Origin: Planctomycetota bacterium
GTDB taxonomy: Bacteria; Planctomycetota; JACOTG01; JAJDCM01
Length of the DNA stretch: 35,939 bases
Direction: 5' to 3'
Assembly (NCBI GenBank): GCA_029260825.1
Contig: JAJDCM010000058.1
Span: forward strand, 1-35,939
A program made the position numbers and the translations under genes. Below, in pieces: positions 6,948 to 16,201 of this stretch; within the stretch, counting starts at the first letter, position 1; each line of letters starts with the position of its first letter. The notes beneath the pieces were generated by a model. That model did not search any database, was not told the origin of the DNA, and saw nothing but the letters and a program-made list of their open reading frames with translations.

Positions 6948-8813
6948 ATGATTCGCTCAATTTTGTTTTTCCTCCTGGGGATGTGCATGTTTGCCAGCCC
7001 TGTTCGAGCACAATACGACAAACTATCACCCTTTGACTCCTTGCGATGGAAAGGTGAATCTCCCGAGGTCCAGGTCGAAAACACCTGGTATGGCCTTGTA
7101 TCCATCAATGATATTCCGGTCTCGGAAATACTCGACTATTGCAAGAGTGCCTACCGAAGCCGCTGGGACAAGCGGTTCTGTGAAGACCTCGTGCAAGCCA
7201 TGTCCGAGATGGGAAAACCTCCCGAGCGTGAGGTCAAACTCGTTGTCACGAACCTGGGAACAGGAAAAAAGAAGACCCTATCCAAGGTCAGAATGACTGC
7301 CGACAGGCGCAATCGGCTTCGAGACGCCCAACCTCGGGTCGGTGAGGCCGAACGAACTGTGAATCGAATCGATCGCACGCACAGGAAATCTCAGGACAAG
7401 AAGTTTGGGTTCCTCACCCAGCGCTACTGGGAGAAAGCAAAAGACGTTCCCAGGCTCACCGCTACCCAGGCCAAAGAAGATCTCGACGAACTCGAGTGGA
7501 AGCTAACCCACGAGTTCTCCTACCTCAAGATGAAGGGAGTCGATTTCAAAGCAGCATTCGACACCCTACGGCTCGGCCTTGGCAAAGATATTGCCACCTA
7601 TGACTTTCATATTCAGCTTCGCAAACTGGTTGCCCTTTTCGGCGATGGCCACAGTCGCGTTCGAGGAATCGCCTCCATTCTCCCTCCCGGATTTGCTTCG
7701 TTTCGAGTCGTGGATGTCGATGGGAAACTCATGGCACTTCATCCAAAAAAGGAGGAGCTTCTCGAGGAGAGCTTTCCCATCATCGCCGCTCTGGATGGAA
7801 AGCCGATCGATCTCTGGCTCCAAGCAGCTTCCCGCCTTGCGGCACAAGGATCTCCTCAGTGGATTCGTCGAGAGTCCGTCTTCTACCTCTCCTGGGTGGA
7901 TTATCTCCGCCAGGACCTGAAGCTGAGAACGGGAAGAAGACTCCAGGTGACCCTTTCCTCTCTCGATGGATCCAAGACCAAGAAGGTGAACACCGCCCTT
8001 GGACAGCGCCCCTATTTCGGAGGGATCAAGATCGGAAAACGACCACAGGTTCTGGAAGGGGAGATCGGCTACCTCCCGATCGACACCATGTCACTCAAGG
8101 AACACGAGCTAGAAGATCTTGATGATGCCATGATGAAGTTCAAAGAGACCAAGGGTTTGATCATTGATGTCCGGGGAAATGGCGGGGGCAATCGAGATGC
8201 ACTTCGACTCCTCTTCCCCTACTTCATGGCCGACAATGACCCTCCCTACGTGGCCAACGTGGCTGCAATGCGACTTTCTTCGTCGATCCCCCGAGGAAAT
8301 CCGACCGGTTATCTAGGGAATCGATTTGCTTTCCCCGCGGACTTTCCCGGCTGGAACAAGAGTCAATCCAATGCCATCAAGGAATTCAAAAAAACCTTCA
8401 AATCGGAATGGTCCCTTCCCAAAGACGAATTCAGCTCCTGGCACTACATGGTGCTGGATCGTTCGCTCAACCCGAATAGTTACGGATACGAAAAACCGGT
8501 CATTCTTCTCACCGACGCAAACTGCTACAGCGCAACCGACATCTTCATTGGAGCGTTCAAGGGGCGGAAGAACGTGACAATCCTGGGTGGTCCGAGCGGA
8601 GGCGGAAGCGGGCGGAGCATCACGAGCCCCCTCAAGAATTCGAGTCTCCAGGTCAAGATCTCGTCCATGGCCTCGTTTCAGCCAAACGGCAAGCTCTACG
8701 ACGGCAATGGCGTCCCCCCGGACCGGGTGACGGGACCGACCCTCGATGATTACCTTGGAAAGTCGGATAGCGTCCTGGAAAAGGCTCGAAAGATCCTTCA
8801 GAGCGGCACCTAG
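6948..8813 (+). CDS. Exported S41-family peptidase, 621 aa
   Basis: ATG 6948 follows AAGGAG at 6-7 bases. A signal peptide covers residues 1-21 (ends PVRAQ). An N-terminal PDZ-like region follows (WYGLVSINDIPVSEIL, residues about 45-60), then a helical linker. The S41 core starts near 365: GYLPIDTM, GLIIDVRGNGGGN, and VILLTDANCYSATD with the nucleophile Ser at about 528. The Lys found in CtpA-type enzymes after the Ser (GKG) is absent; the sequence is GGPSGGGSG. That places it with the IRBP-like S41 group, or makes it catalytically altered. It is the last gene of the GntR-ABC operon (14-base gap), so it may process an exported substrate or sense envelope stress together with the transporter. 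Confidence 0.82.
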   Translation: MIRSILFFLLGMCMFASPVRAQYDKLSPFDSLRWKGESPEVQVENTWYGLVSINDIPVSEILDYCKSAYRSRWDKRFCEDLVQAMSEMGKPPEREVKLVVTNLGTGKKKTLSKVRMTADRRNRLRDAQPRVGEAERTVNRIDRTHRKSQDKKFGFLTQRYWEKAKDVPRLTATQAKEDLDELEWKLTHEFSYLKMKGVDFKAAFDTLRLGLGKDIATYDFHIQLRKLVALFGDGHSRVRGIASILPPGFASFRVVDVDGKLMALHPKKEELLEESFPIIAALDGKPIDLWLQAASRLAAQGSPQWIRRESVFYLSWVDYLRQDLKLRTGRRLQVTLSSLDGSKTKKVNTALGQRPYFGGIKIGKRPQVLEGEIGYLPIDTMSLKEHELEDLDDAMMKFKETKGLIIDVRGNGGGNRDALRLLFPYFMADNDPPYVANVAAMRLSSSIPRGNPTGYLGNRFAFPADFPGWNKSQSNAIKEFKKTFKSEWSLPKDEFSSWHYMVLDRSLNPNSYGYEKPVILLTDANCYSATDIFIGAFKGRKNVTILGGPSGGGSGRSITSPLKNSSLQVKISSMASFQPNGKLYDGNGVPPDRVTGPTLDDYLGKSDSVLEKARKILQSGT

Positions 8814-8859
8814 CCAGCATTATTCATGAACCCCGGGGCGAAATTGCCCCACGATCGGT

Positions 8860-8926
8860 CGCTTGAGACGAATCATGGAAACGGTTATCATGAGTCAAGC
8901 GCGGAGGAGCTCTCCGTCGCTTGACT
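8860..8926 (+). other. Hairpin with alternative pairing between the S41 and sulfatase genes
   Basis: AGTCAAGCG at 8893-8901 pairs with CGCTTGACT at 8918-8926, and the inner CGGAG/CTCCG extends the stem to about 14 pairs with one bulged base. A further CGCTTGA at 8860-8866 could pair with the same TCAAGCG instead, so two mutually exclusive structures are possible. No T-run follows, so it is not a standard intrinsic terminator. It may be an operon-end structure or an RNA leader for the sulfatase gene. Confidence 0.4.
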
Positions 8927-8967
8927 CCACTCCATGACCTTCAATAAACCGAACCCTTCGAGATTCA

Positions 8968-10287
8968 ATGAGACGAATCGTCCGAGACATTTGTGCAGCG
9001 CTAGCGAGTCTCCTTCTCTTGACCTCAATGGCGAGGGCCGGGAATGATCGACCAGACATCCTTCTCATCATCGCCGATGATATGGACTATCAACACCTTG
9101 GATTTCGGAACCCTGCCGCGTCCACGCCGACTCTCGACAGGCTTGCGCGAAAGGGAACCACATTCCAACGCACCTGGATGACGCCGCGGTGTGCGCCGTC
9201 CATGTCCTCCATTCTTTCCGGCCGGTATCCTCATGAACACGGGCGCTACTTCAACATCGATGGCACTGCTCCCGCCCGCGACATGGATCTCACCGAGGCA
9301 TTTCCTCATCTCTTGCGTGGCGAAGGTTATCGAAACTACCTGGGAGGAAAATACTGGCACGGTTTCGATCTGAACCTTGCCGGCTTTGATCGGGGAGACA
9401 CAAATCTCGACTTCTTCGTCCGTCAAAGCCAGGCCGACCTCTTCAACTGGCTCGATCACGTGGCCGAGAACCGAAACTTCCTGATCTGGTGGGCGCCCTA
9501 CCTTCCTCACGCACCCCATGATGCGGGACAAGAGTTCCGGGATCGCATCGATCGCAATCAGATTCAAATTCCAAACCATGTGGCTCAAGAGGACGCGGCA
9601 GCCTTTCTCGACCTTGAACACAACCTTCTTGCGAACACCGCCCGATTTGACCAGGGCCTTGCTGATCTCGCTCTTCATCTAAAAGGTCTCAATCGGTTGA
9701 ACAACCTGATTGTTCTTTTCTGCATCGATAACGGGTGGGCCAATGGGGTCGTCTCCAAAGGATCTCCCTACGAGAAAGCCATCCAATCTCCACTGATCCT
9801 CGCCGGTCGCGGCATTCCCATGGGACAGATTCGAGAAGAGCTTGTCTCGGTCGTCGACATTTATCCGACCCTCCTCGACTATGCGAACATCGCTCATTCA
9901 CCCCGATCGGGAATGAGCCTGAGAGGTCTGATCGAAGGTGGGGGGAGCCCACCCCGCGAAACCCACGTTTCGGTGACCTATCCCGCAATCGCCACGTTTC
10001 GGTCCTGGCAAGAAGACGCATACGCTATAGCGGTCACCGACTCGAGCCGGTTCAAATACGTAGCGTGGCTTCGAGACATCAGCGAAGCTGATAACAACAT
10101 CAACCGAATCGTATCCCTTCTTGCTCCGTACCCGGAACGAACCTTTCGAACCGAAGAACTTTACGACCTCAAGAACGACCCTCTCGAACTCACAAACCTC
10201 GCGCAGAATCCGCAACACGAGTCCACCCAGGCTCGGCTTCGCCAGAAGGCGAGAGAATGGTGGCGTCAGGCCAGTTTCCGACAGTAA
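8968..10287 (+). CDS. Secreted sulfatase (arylsulfatase family)
   Basis: The 439-aa product has a signal peptide (residues 1-24, ending ARAG), then RPDILLIIADDMD with the metal-binding Asp pair at 37-38. The active-site motif RCAPSMSSILSGRYP has Cys75 in place to become formylglycine. CIDNG at 252-256 and the SKGSPYEKAIQSPLIL strand match the second metal site and the Lys of the family, and VVDIYPTLLDYA marks the C-terminal subdomain. The expected C-x-P-S-R reads C-A-P-S-M, so the Arg that helps recognition by the formylglycine-generating enzyme is Met. Substrate is unknown; periplasmic or extracellular release of sulfate from a polysaccharide is the family role. ATG 8968 lacks a strong Shine-Dalgarno. 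It is monocistronic. Confidence 0.85.
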   Translation: MRRIVRDICAALASLLLLTSMARAGNDRPDILLIIADDMDYQHLGFRNPAASTPTLDRLARKGTTFQRTWMTPRCAPSMSSILSGRYPHEHGRYFNIDGTAPARDMDLTEAFPHLLRGEGYRNYLGGKYWHGFDLNLAGFDRGDTNLDFFVRQSQADLFNWLDHVAENRNFLIWWAPYLPHAPHDAGQEFRDRIDRNQIQIPNHVAQEDAAAFLDLEHNLLANTARFDQGLADLALHLKGLNRLNNLIVLFCIDNGWANGVVSKGSPYEKAIQSPLILAGRGIPMGQIREELVSVVDIYPTLLDYANIAHSPRSGMSLRGLIEGGGSPPRETHVSVTYPAIATFRSWQEDAYAIAVTDSSRFKYVAWLRDISEADNNINRIVSLLAPYPERTFRTEELYDLKNDPLELTNLAQNPQHESTQARLRQKAREWWRQASFRQ

Positions 10288-10489
10288 GGGAAACACGGTT
10301 AGCCCACATTCTTCACGAAGGCCCCCGGTTTGCATGGGATGAAGTGGCTCGCGCCCCCATTGCCTTCTGCGAAATACCCTCATGCGCGATTCCCTGACTC
10401 TTACCGCCCTTTTAACGGACTCTCACCGGTTCTTGAGACCATAAACTGGACCGACACGAGATTCCGATGCTCCAACAAAGGAGGCCACG

Positions 10490-11500
10490 GTGTCCCATCG
10501 CCGAACATTTCGTCTATTCCTTGCGACGCTATCTGCCCTCGTCCTCTCCGCTCCCATGATCGGACAACCCGCGGCAGGCCACGCTGGATCTCTCCTGATC
10601 TATCCTCTGGTGGATTCACAACCGGCAACGGCAACTCTCATTAACCTCACCAACACCAACACCGATACGACTCGATGCCTGGGAAGCACCGAGAGAGGTA
10701 GCATTCGCGCTCACTATATTTACTTTGGATCCACCCAGGCAGATATCGATGCCGGAACCGCCACCTGGCGAGAGTTCGACCGGATCGAGACCCTCACCCC
10801 GGGTGACACCCTTTCCGTCCTTGCCTCCGATCACAACCCGGAAGGAGAGGTCGGCTATCTCATGGTTCAGGCCCTGGATCCCATCAGCGGAGACCTCATT
10901 GATTTTGATCATTTGATCGGATCGGCCTACGTAGCGAACTCGAATCTCGATATCATGTGGTCGTACCTTCCGTACGCTTTCCTGGGTAACCCCAATAACT
11001 CGGTCCTTGCGACCACGGCCTGTGGGAACGGAATTCTTGGGAGCTTCCAGGCTCTCTTTGACGGTGACATGTACGACACCTTCCCCGACGTCTTGTTCGT
11101 GGACAGCTTCTTCGAGGAGAATCCGGGGACATTTGATAGTCGACTCGTTCTTCTCTCCGCCGTCGACGCCAACTTCGATAGCGAGATCTTCTTCCTCTTC
11201 TTCAACAATGATGAAGACGCTTTCTCGAGAACTCTTCGGTTCAACTGCTGGATGTCTTCTTCCCTGCTCGACATCACCGGAACCGCGGGCAACCTGAACG
11301 GCGACCCGGACGAGTTTCAAGTCGAAACAGGATGGGCCCGCATCGACGGTAGTCGCATCCTGACAGGAACCGGATTCCCGGTCAGCGATCCCGATGGACC
11401 GCCTCTTCTTGGCGTCTTCATGCAGGCGATTCGCTCGGACTTCACCGCAGGACACCAGCTCCAGTTCTCGGGAAGCCAGGCCAACGCCGAACTCCCCTGA
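10490..11500 (+). CDS. Secreted protein of unknown function, 336 aa
   Basis: GTG 10490 has a near-perfect AAAGGAGG five bases upstream. Residues 1-33 are a signal peptide with Arg-rich n-region and Ala-x-Ala-like end. The mature protein is predicted mostly beta, with many Asp, Asn and Thr residues and few Lys, consistent with an extracellular protein. It has recurring acidic loops (NGDPDEF, DPDGPP, NNDEDA) and two Cys (residues near 170 and 250) that could form a disulfide. I cannot name a domain. The gene stands alone with about 200 bases upstream and an intrinsic terminator directly downstream. Confidence 0.75.
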   Translation: MSHRRTFRLFLATLSALVLSAPMIGQPAAGHAGSLLIYPLVDSQPATATLINLTNTNTDTTRCLGSTERGSIRAHYIYFGSTQADIDAGTATWREFDRIETLTPGDTLSVLASDHNPEGEVGYLMVQALDPISGDLIDFDHLIGSAYVANSNLDIMWSYLPYAFLGNPNNSVLATTACGNGILGSFQALFDGDMYDTFPDVLFVDSFFEENPGTFDSRLVLLSAVDANFDSEIFFLFFNNDEDAFSRTLRFNCWMSSSLLDITGTAGNLNGDPDEFQVETGWARIDGSRILTGTGFPVSDPDGPPLLGVFMQAIRSDFTAGHQLQFSGSQANAELP

Positions 11501-11531
11501 CCCCAAGAACCCTGATCAACGATCCAGCCCA

Positions 11532-11567
11532 AACCGGGGCGACTCTTCCCCAAGTCGCCCCGGTTTT
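11532..11567 (+). terminator. Rho-independent terminator
   Basis: A perfect 13-bp stem, AACCGGGGCGACT (11532-11544) with its complement at 11553-11565, has an eight-base loop and is followed by TTTT overlapping the stem end. It lies 32 bases after the stop of the preceding secreted protein. Confidence 0.9.
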
Positions 11568-11721
11568 CTATGGATGGCCATCTGGCAGGGTCGAGAATCA
11601 CGGGATGGCAAGCTCCAAATAAACAAAGCGTTTGTTCCCTTCCCACTTGCCGACTCCTCCTTCATTCATGAGAATAGCGGAAGCCGTGCTTCCAGCAATC
11701 CAAAGAAGGAGTGACTTCATC

Positions 11722-13770
11722 ATGCTGACCCGTCTCGCCTGCTTGTGCCTCTTTGCCCTCCCCCTTGCTCTCCCGGCAATCGGGAGTGAATCTCACCCGT
11801 TTTCGATTCACGATATGCTTGCGATGAGTCGGGTCTATGACCATCAGATCTCTCCCGATGGAAAGCAGATCGTCTTCGTGCGGCGAGAGACCGACCTTGA
11901 AGCCAATCGGGGGCGAACCGATCTCTGGCTCCTCCAGACAGACGGCGGGAACTTGCGGCCCCTGACCAGCGGCAACGCAAGCGAAGCGAATCCTCGGTGG
12001 TCAACCGACGGAAACTCGGTGTACTTCCTTTCTTCCCGCTCCGGGTCCTTCCAGATCTGGCGAATCCCCATGAGCGGAGGAGAGGCTCTCCAAACGACCG
12101 ATCTACCTCTTGACGTGACCAGCTTCGCCGTTGCCCCCGACGGGAAGAAGCTTGCTCTCTCTCTTGAAGTCTTCCCCGGATCCACCGTTCAACAAACCGT
12201 GAGCAAGATCGAGGAAAACGAGACAAAGAAAACAACCGGTGTCATCTACGAGAAGCTCTTCATCCGTCACTGGGACACATGGAAAGATGGTCGCCGCTCT
12301 CATCTCTTTGCCTATTCTCTCAAAGAAAAAAGCCTGTCCCCTCTCATGAAAGAGATGGATGCAGACTGTCCCACCAAGCCCTTTGGCGGTCCGGAAGATT
12401 ACACCTTCACCCCTGACTCCCGGGGGATTGTTTTCGCCGCCCGAGACGTGGGACGAAAGGAAGCCTGGTCGACCGATTTCGATCTCTATCACGTGAGCCT
12501 GGACGGCAATCGCCCGGCAAAATGCCTGACCGAGAAAAATAAAGCGTGGGATGCCTCTCCCGTCTTTTCCCCGGATGGAACAACCCTCGCCTATCTGGCC
12601 ATGAAACGCCCTGGCTTCGAGTCCGATCGTTTTCGCATCGTGACCCGTTCGTGGCCAACCGGTGAAGAAAAAGTGATCACCGAAGACTGGGACCGCTCCC
12701 CATCTGGACTTTCCTGGTCGGCAGATGGACGAACCCTCCTCGCCACCGCCAGCAACCTGGGCCAGCGCTCTCTCTATGAGATCAATCCAACGACCGGCGC
12801 GGTAAAGATGCTGATCGAAAAGGGAACCGTACGCGGCTTTGCACCAGCGGGAGACCGGATCATCTTTGGCATGGATCATCTCAACTCCCCGGTCGAATTC
12901 TACAGCACTCGCGCCGACGGAGGCGATACCCGACGAATCTCCACGATCAATGACGATCGGGTCAATGCTGCCCGCATGGGGGAAGCCGAACAGTTCACTT
13001 TTGAGGGATGGAACAAGGAGCGGGTCTACTGCTACGTTGTGAAGCCGGTGGATTTTGACCCCGCGAAGAAATACCCGGTAGCCTTCCTCATTCACGGAGG
13101 GCCTCAAGGATCGTTCGGCAATGATTTTCATTACCGATGGAACCCTCAAGCCTATACCGGCGCCGGCTACGCAGCGGTCATGGTGGACTTTCACGGCTCG
13201 GTCGGCTACGGCCAGGAGTTCACCGATTCCATTTCTGGCGATTGGGGCGGAAAGCCGTTTGAAGACCTGAAGCTCGGCCTGGGAGCCGCACTGGAGCGCT
13301 ACTCCTGGATGGACGGAGAGAAGGTCTGCGCTCTTGGCGCTTCCTACGGGGGCTACATGATCAACTGGATCTCCGGCCAATGGCCGGAACGCTTCACGTG
13401 CTTCGTCAATCATGATGGAAACCTGGATGAACGGTTGGCCTACTTCGACACCGAAGAGCTGTGGTTTCCCGAGTGGGAACGAGGTGGAGCGCCGTGGGAA
13501 AATCCTGAATCCTACGAAAAGCACAACCCGATCAACCACGTCGGGAAATGGAAAACACCCATGCTGGTAGTTCACGGTGCACTGGACTATCGGGTCGTCG
13601 ACACCCAGGGAATCTCAACGTTTACCGCGTTGCAAAGGCGGGGAATTCCGAGCAAGTTCCTCTATTTCCCGGATGAGAACCACTGGGTACAAAAGCCCCA
13701 CAACAGCATCCTCTGGCATGAAACAGTCATCAGCTGGCTCGATCAGTGGACGAAAACCGGGAAGCACTGA
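11722..13770 (+). CDS. Secreted S9 (prolyl oligopeptidase/acylaminoacyl-peptidase type) peptidase
   Basis: I start at ATG 11722, which has GAAGGAG upstream and begins directly with a signal peptide (ends AIGSES); the frame is open further upstream. The 682-aa product has a beta-propeller half with WD40-like blades (SPDGKQIVFVRR, RWSTDGNSVYFLS, FSPDGTTLAYLA, WSADGRTLLATA). The C-terminal alpha/beta hydrolase starts with YPVAFLIHGGPQG, the oxyanion region. The catalytic triad is Ser541 in GASYGGYM, Asp622 in HGALDYRV and His654 in DENHW. It should cleave oligopeptides or remove N-terminal dipeptides outside the cytoplasm. It is a single gene, convergent with the EamA transporter. Confidence 0.9.
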   Translation: MLTRLACLCLFALPLALPAIGSESHPFSIHDMLAMSRVYDHQISPDGKQIVFVRRETDLEANRGRTDLWLLQTDGGNLRPLTSGNASEANPRWSTDGNSVYFLSSRSGSFQIWRIPMSGGEALQTTDLPLDVTSFAVAPDGKKLALSLEVFPGSTVQQTVSKIEENETKKTTGVIYEKLFIRHWDTWKDGRRSHLFAYSLKEKSLSPLMKEMDADCPTKPFGGPEDYTFTPDSRGIVFAARDVGRKEAWSTDFDLYHVSLDGNRPAKCLTEKNKAWDASPVFSPDGTTLAYLAMKRPGFESDRFRIVTRSWPTGEEKVITEDWDRSPSGLSWSADGRTLLATASNLGQRSLYEINPTTGAVKMLIEKGTVRGFAPAGDRIIFGMDHLNSPVEFYSTRADGGDTRRISTINDDRVNAARMGEAEQFTFEGWNKERVYCYVVKPVDFDPAKKYPVAFLIHGGPQGSFGNDFHYRWNPQAYTGAGYAAVMVDFHGSVGYGQEFTDSISGDWGGKPFEDLKLGLGAALERYSWMDGEKVCALGASYGGYMINWISGQWPERFTCFVNHDGNLDERLAYFDTEELWFPEWERGGAPWENPESYEKHNPINHVGKWKTPMLVVHGALDYRVVDTQGISTFTALQRRGIPSKFLYFPDENHWVQKPHNSILWHETVISWLDQWTKTGKH

Positions 13771-13908
13771 GCCAGATTCATCAGGAAGAAACAAAAAAGA
13801 TGTGCTCATTCCATTCCCGGGACACACTAACCCCCTGGATGTTTTTCCTGGGTGTCGGTTTGGAAGCTTGGAGCCCTTCCCGTGGTGTCATTGTGTCCCC
13901 TGTTCGCC

Positions 13909-14874
13909 TCACACAAAGAACAAGATTGCGGTTCCAGCAACCGCCGCAACGGCCCCGAGTACAGCCCGCTTGCCGACTCTTTCTCCATCAAGGTAGGGCA
14001 CAAAGGGCAAGATCAACACCGGTGCAAGCGAGCAGAGAGTCTGAGCGACACCAATCGGGGCAAGATTAAAAGCCACCAGCGACATCCAGACACCAAGGTA
14101 CGGCCCAACGACCGAACCCATCAGAGTGAAGCCAAGACCGGAAAGACGCCGATTGCCTCCGGTCTCACCGCTTTTAAGAGCTCTTGTCTTGCGTCCCCGG
14201 AACCGGGCAAAAAGAGCGATGGGGATCATCCCCGCCGCGCCAAACGTCATCCTCACATAGGTTGCGGCCTGAGGGTCAATTGTCACTCCTTGATCCATCC
14301 CATGTCCCATTCCCTTCTTGCTCATCATGGCGCCGGCCGCCTGGGCAACAGAAGCAAAAAGGGCCAGGCTCAGACCTTTCAGCAGATGAGTTCGGTCCGA
14401 AGGATCCTCCTCGCCGACGCGCTCAAGAACGACCCACATCACTCCCGAGAGAGTCACGATAATGCCCACGACAGCGGGAAAACTCACGCCCTCTCCAAGA
14501 AAGCCCACTCCGAAGAGAAGGGCAAACAGAGGAGAGGTGGTCATGACGAGCAGAGATCGACGGGGACCAATCGAGATGAACGCGGTGAAGAGTGCCTGGT
14601 CGCACAAGGTAAGACCGAGCATACCGGAGACCCCAAGAAGCCAGAGCTGGTCCGCCGGAATCGACGGGAAGAGGCCTCCTGTTCTGAAGAAATAGGTCCC
14701 CCCCAGCAGAACCACAGCCACGAACAAGCGGATGAGATTGACCGCCGTGGAGCCAATTCGGCGGCCCCCTGCGGTGAAGCAGATTGCCGTCAGGGTCCAC
14801 AGGACAGAAGTCGCAAGTCCCGCCAGGGGACCAATATAACCCTCAAAACCATTCAAAACGCCACCATCCCCCAA
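13909..14874 (-). CDS. EamA/DMT-superfamily transporter
   Basis: About 321 aa with two EamA halves and roughly ten hydrophobic segments. The first half begins GPLAGLATSVLWTLTAIC, has SIGPRRSLLVMTTSPLFALL as the characteristic segment, and ends before a cytoplasmic loop near residue 155. The second half carries LAPIGVAQTLCSLAPVLILP, the equivalent Pro-containing helix. This arrangement is the usual drug/metabolite exporter; the substrate cannot be told. The longest start is TTG 14874; another TTG six codons later is equally plausible, and both have G-rich sequence upstream. The gene is convergent with the S9 peptidase and divergent from the DNRLRE protein. Confidence 0.85.
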   Translation of the reverse strand: MGDGGVLNGFEGYIGPLAGLATSVLWTLTAICFTAGGRRIGSTAVNLIRLFVAVVLLGGTYFFRTGGLFPSIPADQLWLLGVSGMLGLTLCDQALFTAFISIGPRRSLLVMTTSPLFALLFGVGFLGEGVSFPAVVGIIVTLSGVMWVVLERVGEEDPSDRTHLLKGLSLALFASVAQAAGAMMSKKGMGHGMDQGVTIDPQAATYVRMTFGAAGMIPIALFARFRGRKTRALKSGETGGNRRLSGLGFTLMGSVVGPYLGVWMSLVAFNLAPIGVAQTLCSLAPVLILPFVPYLDGERVGKRAVLGAVAAVAGTAILFFV

Positions 14875-14995
14875 AAGACCCCGTCAGACGGGTGTCGTTC
14901 CCGTATATTGAGTCATCTCACGGCTCTCGCCGGGTCATCACCGCCCAATGACAAGTCGGGGGTAGATCAGTCGATTCACTAAGGAAAATAGCACC

Positions 14996-16171
14996 ATGAA
15001 GAAACTTCGCGCCGTCTCACTCTTATCTTTCGCGCTGCTCCTGGCACCCACTGCCGCGCTCGCGGCCAACAACACGGTAATCCTCACTCCGAGCCAGGAC
15101 AATACGCTCTATGAGTTCGCGACCGGAGGGATCAGCAACGGCGCAGGCTCCTTCCTCTTTACGGGAAAAATCCGAACCGGAGGAAGACGTCGGGCCGCTC
15201 TCCAGTTTGATGTCGCGGGAAACGTCCCTGCGGGATCGATCATTCAAAAGGCTACCCTTCGAATTGTGATCGATAAGACGGTTTCAGGCGCAGCTGATTT
15301 TCAACTTCACCGCCTTCAAGGCGCATGGGGTGAGGGCACATCGAATGCGGGCGGGGCAGAGGGAAGAGGTACATCTTCCACCGCAGGCGACGCAACCTGG
15401 ATCCACTCCAGCTTTCCAAACACGAACTGGGCGAACATCGGTGGTGACTTCGAAGCCAATCCGAGCGCGGTGGTCTCCATTTCGTTCGGGGCCAGCAACT
15501 GGTCCACGGACACAATGGCAACAGACGTTCAGATGTGGCTCGATAATCCGTCCAGCAACTTCGGCTGGATCATGCGCGGGCCAGAGGTTTTTAACAGCAC
15601 TGCCAAACGCATCATTTCCAAAGAAAACGCAGCAGTCGCTAACCGGCCAACCCTCACTCTCGAATACTACGCTTCCGATGGACTCGCGGGAACGGTCAAT
15701 TCGGGGGCGGGTCCGGTGGCAGACGTCGTGTTCATCAACGGCTCCCCCGGCGATTCACGGCGAGTCGTCAGCGTCGGTCTGAATCAGGCGATTACTCTCT
15801 CCTTCAACGCTCCACCCGGCGCCATGTCCGGACGATACGCCATGTGGGTTTGGGCCGCATCTCCCTGCAACCCTATCGCCCTACAAACCGGTCCAAACTT
15901 CCTGGGAACAGTCGTGAATCCCATCCCTGTCGCCGTCGGCGCTCAGCCTCAGCCGTTCCGATGTCTGAGAAGTCCAGAACTACCAGCGCGACTTTGCCAG
16001 GGAGTCCTGGAAGTTCAATCCGCAAGGGCACGAGTCCCCTGGTCGATCACGAACAACGCAGGCGCGTCCGTGCCGGGAACATTCACCGTCCAGGCAATCG
16101 TCCAGGATCCTGGCGCGGGAAACGCAAAAGGGTTCTCGGTGACGAATGCGGTGGTTCTTGTGATCGAGTAG
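14996..16171 (+). CDS. Secreted DNRLRE-type surface protein, 391 aa
   Basis: ATG 14996 follows AAGGAA. A signal peptide covers residues 1-24 (ends ALAA). Residues about 28-225 match the DNRLRE/CBM96-like beta-sandwich: SQDNTLYE, a Gly-rich strand, RRAALQFDV, KATLRIVI, then FQLHRLQGAWGEG and a late RPTLTLEY strand. Residues about 235-391 form a second domain starting VADVVFINGSPGD and ending GFSVTNAVVLVIE. That domain resembles the C-terminal domain of the FG-GAP protein at the right edge (TDVLFVNGSAGN to ASVTNGIEVVVEL). The shared domain suggests a common sorting or anchoring role. Four Cys in its middle could form disulfides. No operon partner; it converges on the IleRS genes 30 bases downstream. 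Confidence 0.7.
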   Translation: MKKLRAVSLLSFALLLAPTAALAANNTVILTPSQDNTLYEFATGGISNGAGSFLFTGKIRTGGRRRAALQFDVAGNVPAGSIIQKATLRIVIDKTVSGAADFQLHRLQGAWGEGTSNAGGAEGRGTSSTAGDATWIHSSFPNTNWANIGGDFEANPSAVVSISFGASNWSTDTMATDVQMWLDNPSSNFGWIMRGPEVFNSTAKRIISKENAAVANRPTLTLEYYASDGLAGTVNSGAGPVADVVFINGSPGDSRRVVSVGLNQAITLSFNAPPGAMSGRYAMWVWAASPCNPIALQTGPNFLGTVVNPIPVAVGAQPQPFRCLRSPELPARLCQGVLEVQSARARVPWSITNNAGASVPGTFTVQAIVQDPGAGNAKGFSVTNAVVLVIE

Positions 16172-16201
16172 CCAGCCTTCGCTTCCGCAGAGGCACCTTC
16201 G

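Noticed and set aside
12103-13575. 490-codon open frame on the minus strand
   Set aside because: It lies entirely opposite the S9 peptidase gene, which has a full catalytic triad. The antisense frame has no domain and is a codon-bias shadow.
13852-14982. 376-codon open frame on the plus strand
   Set aside because: It is antisense to the EamA transporter, and its residues are low-complexity polar, as expected for the complement of membrane helices.
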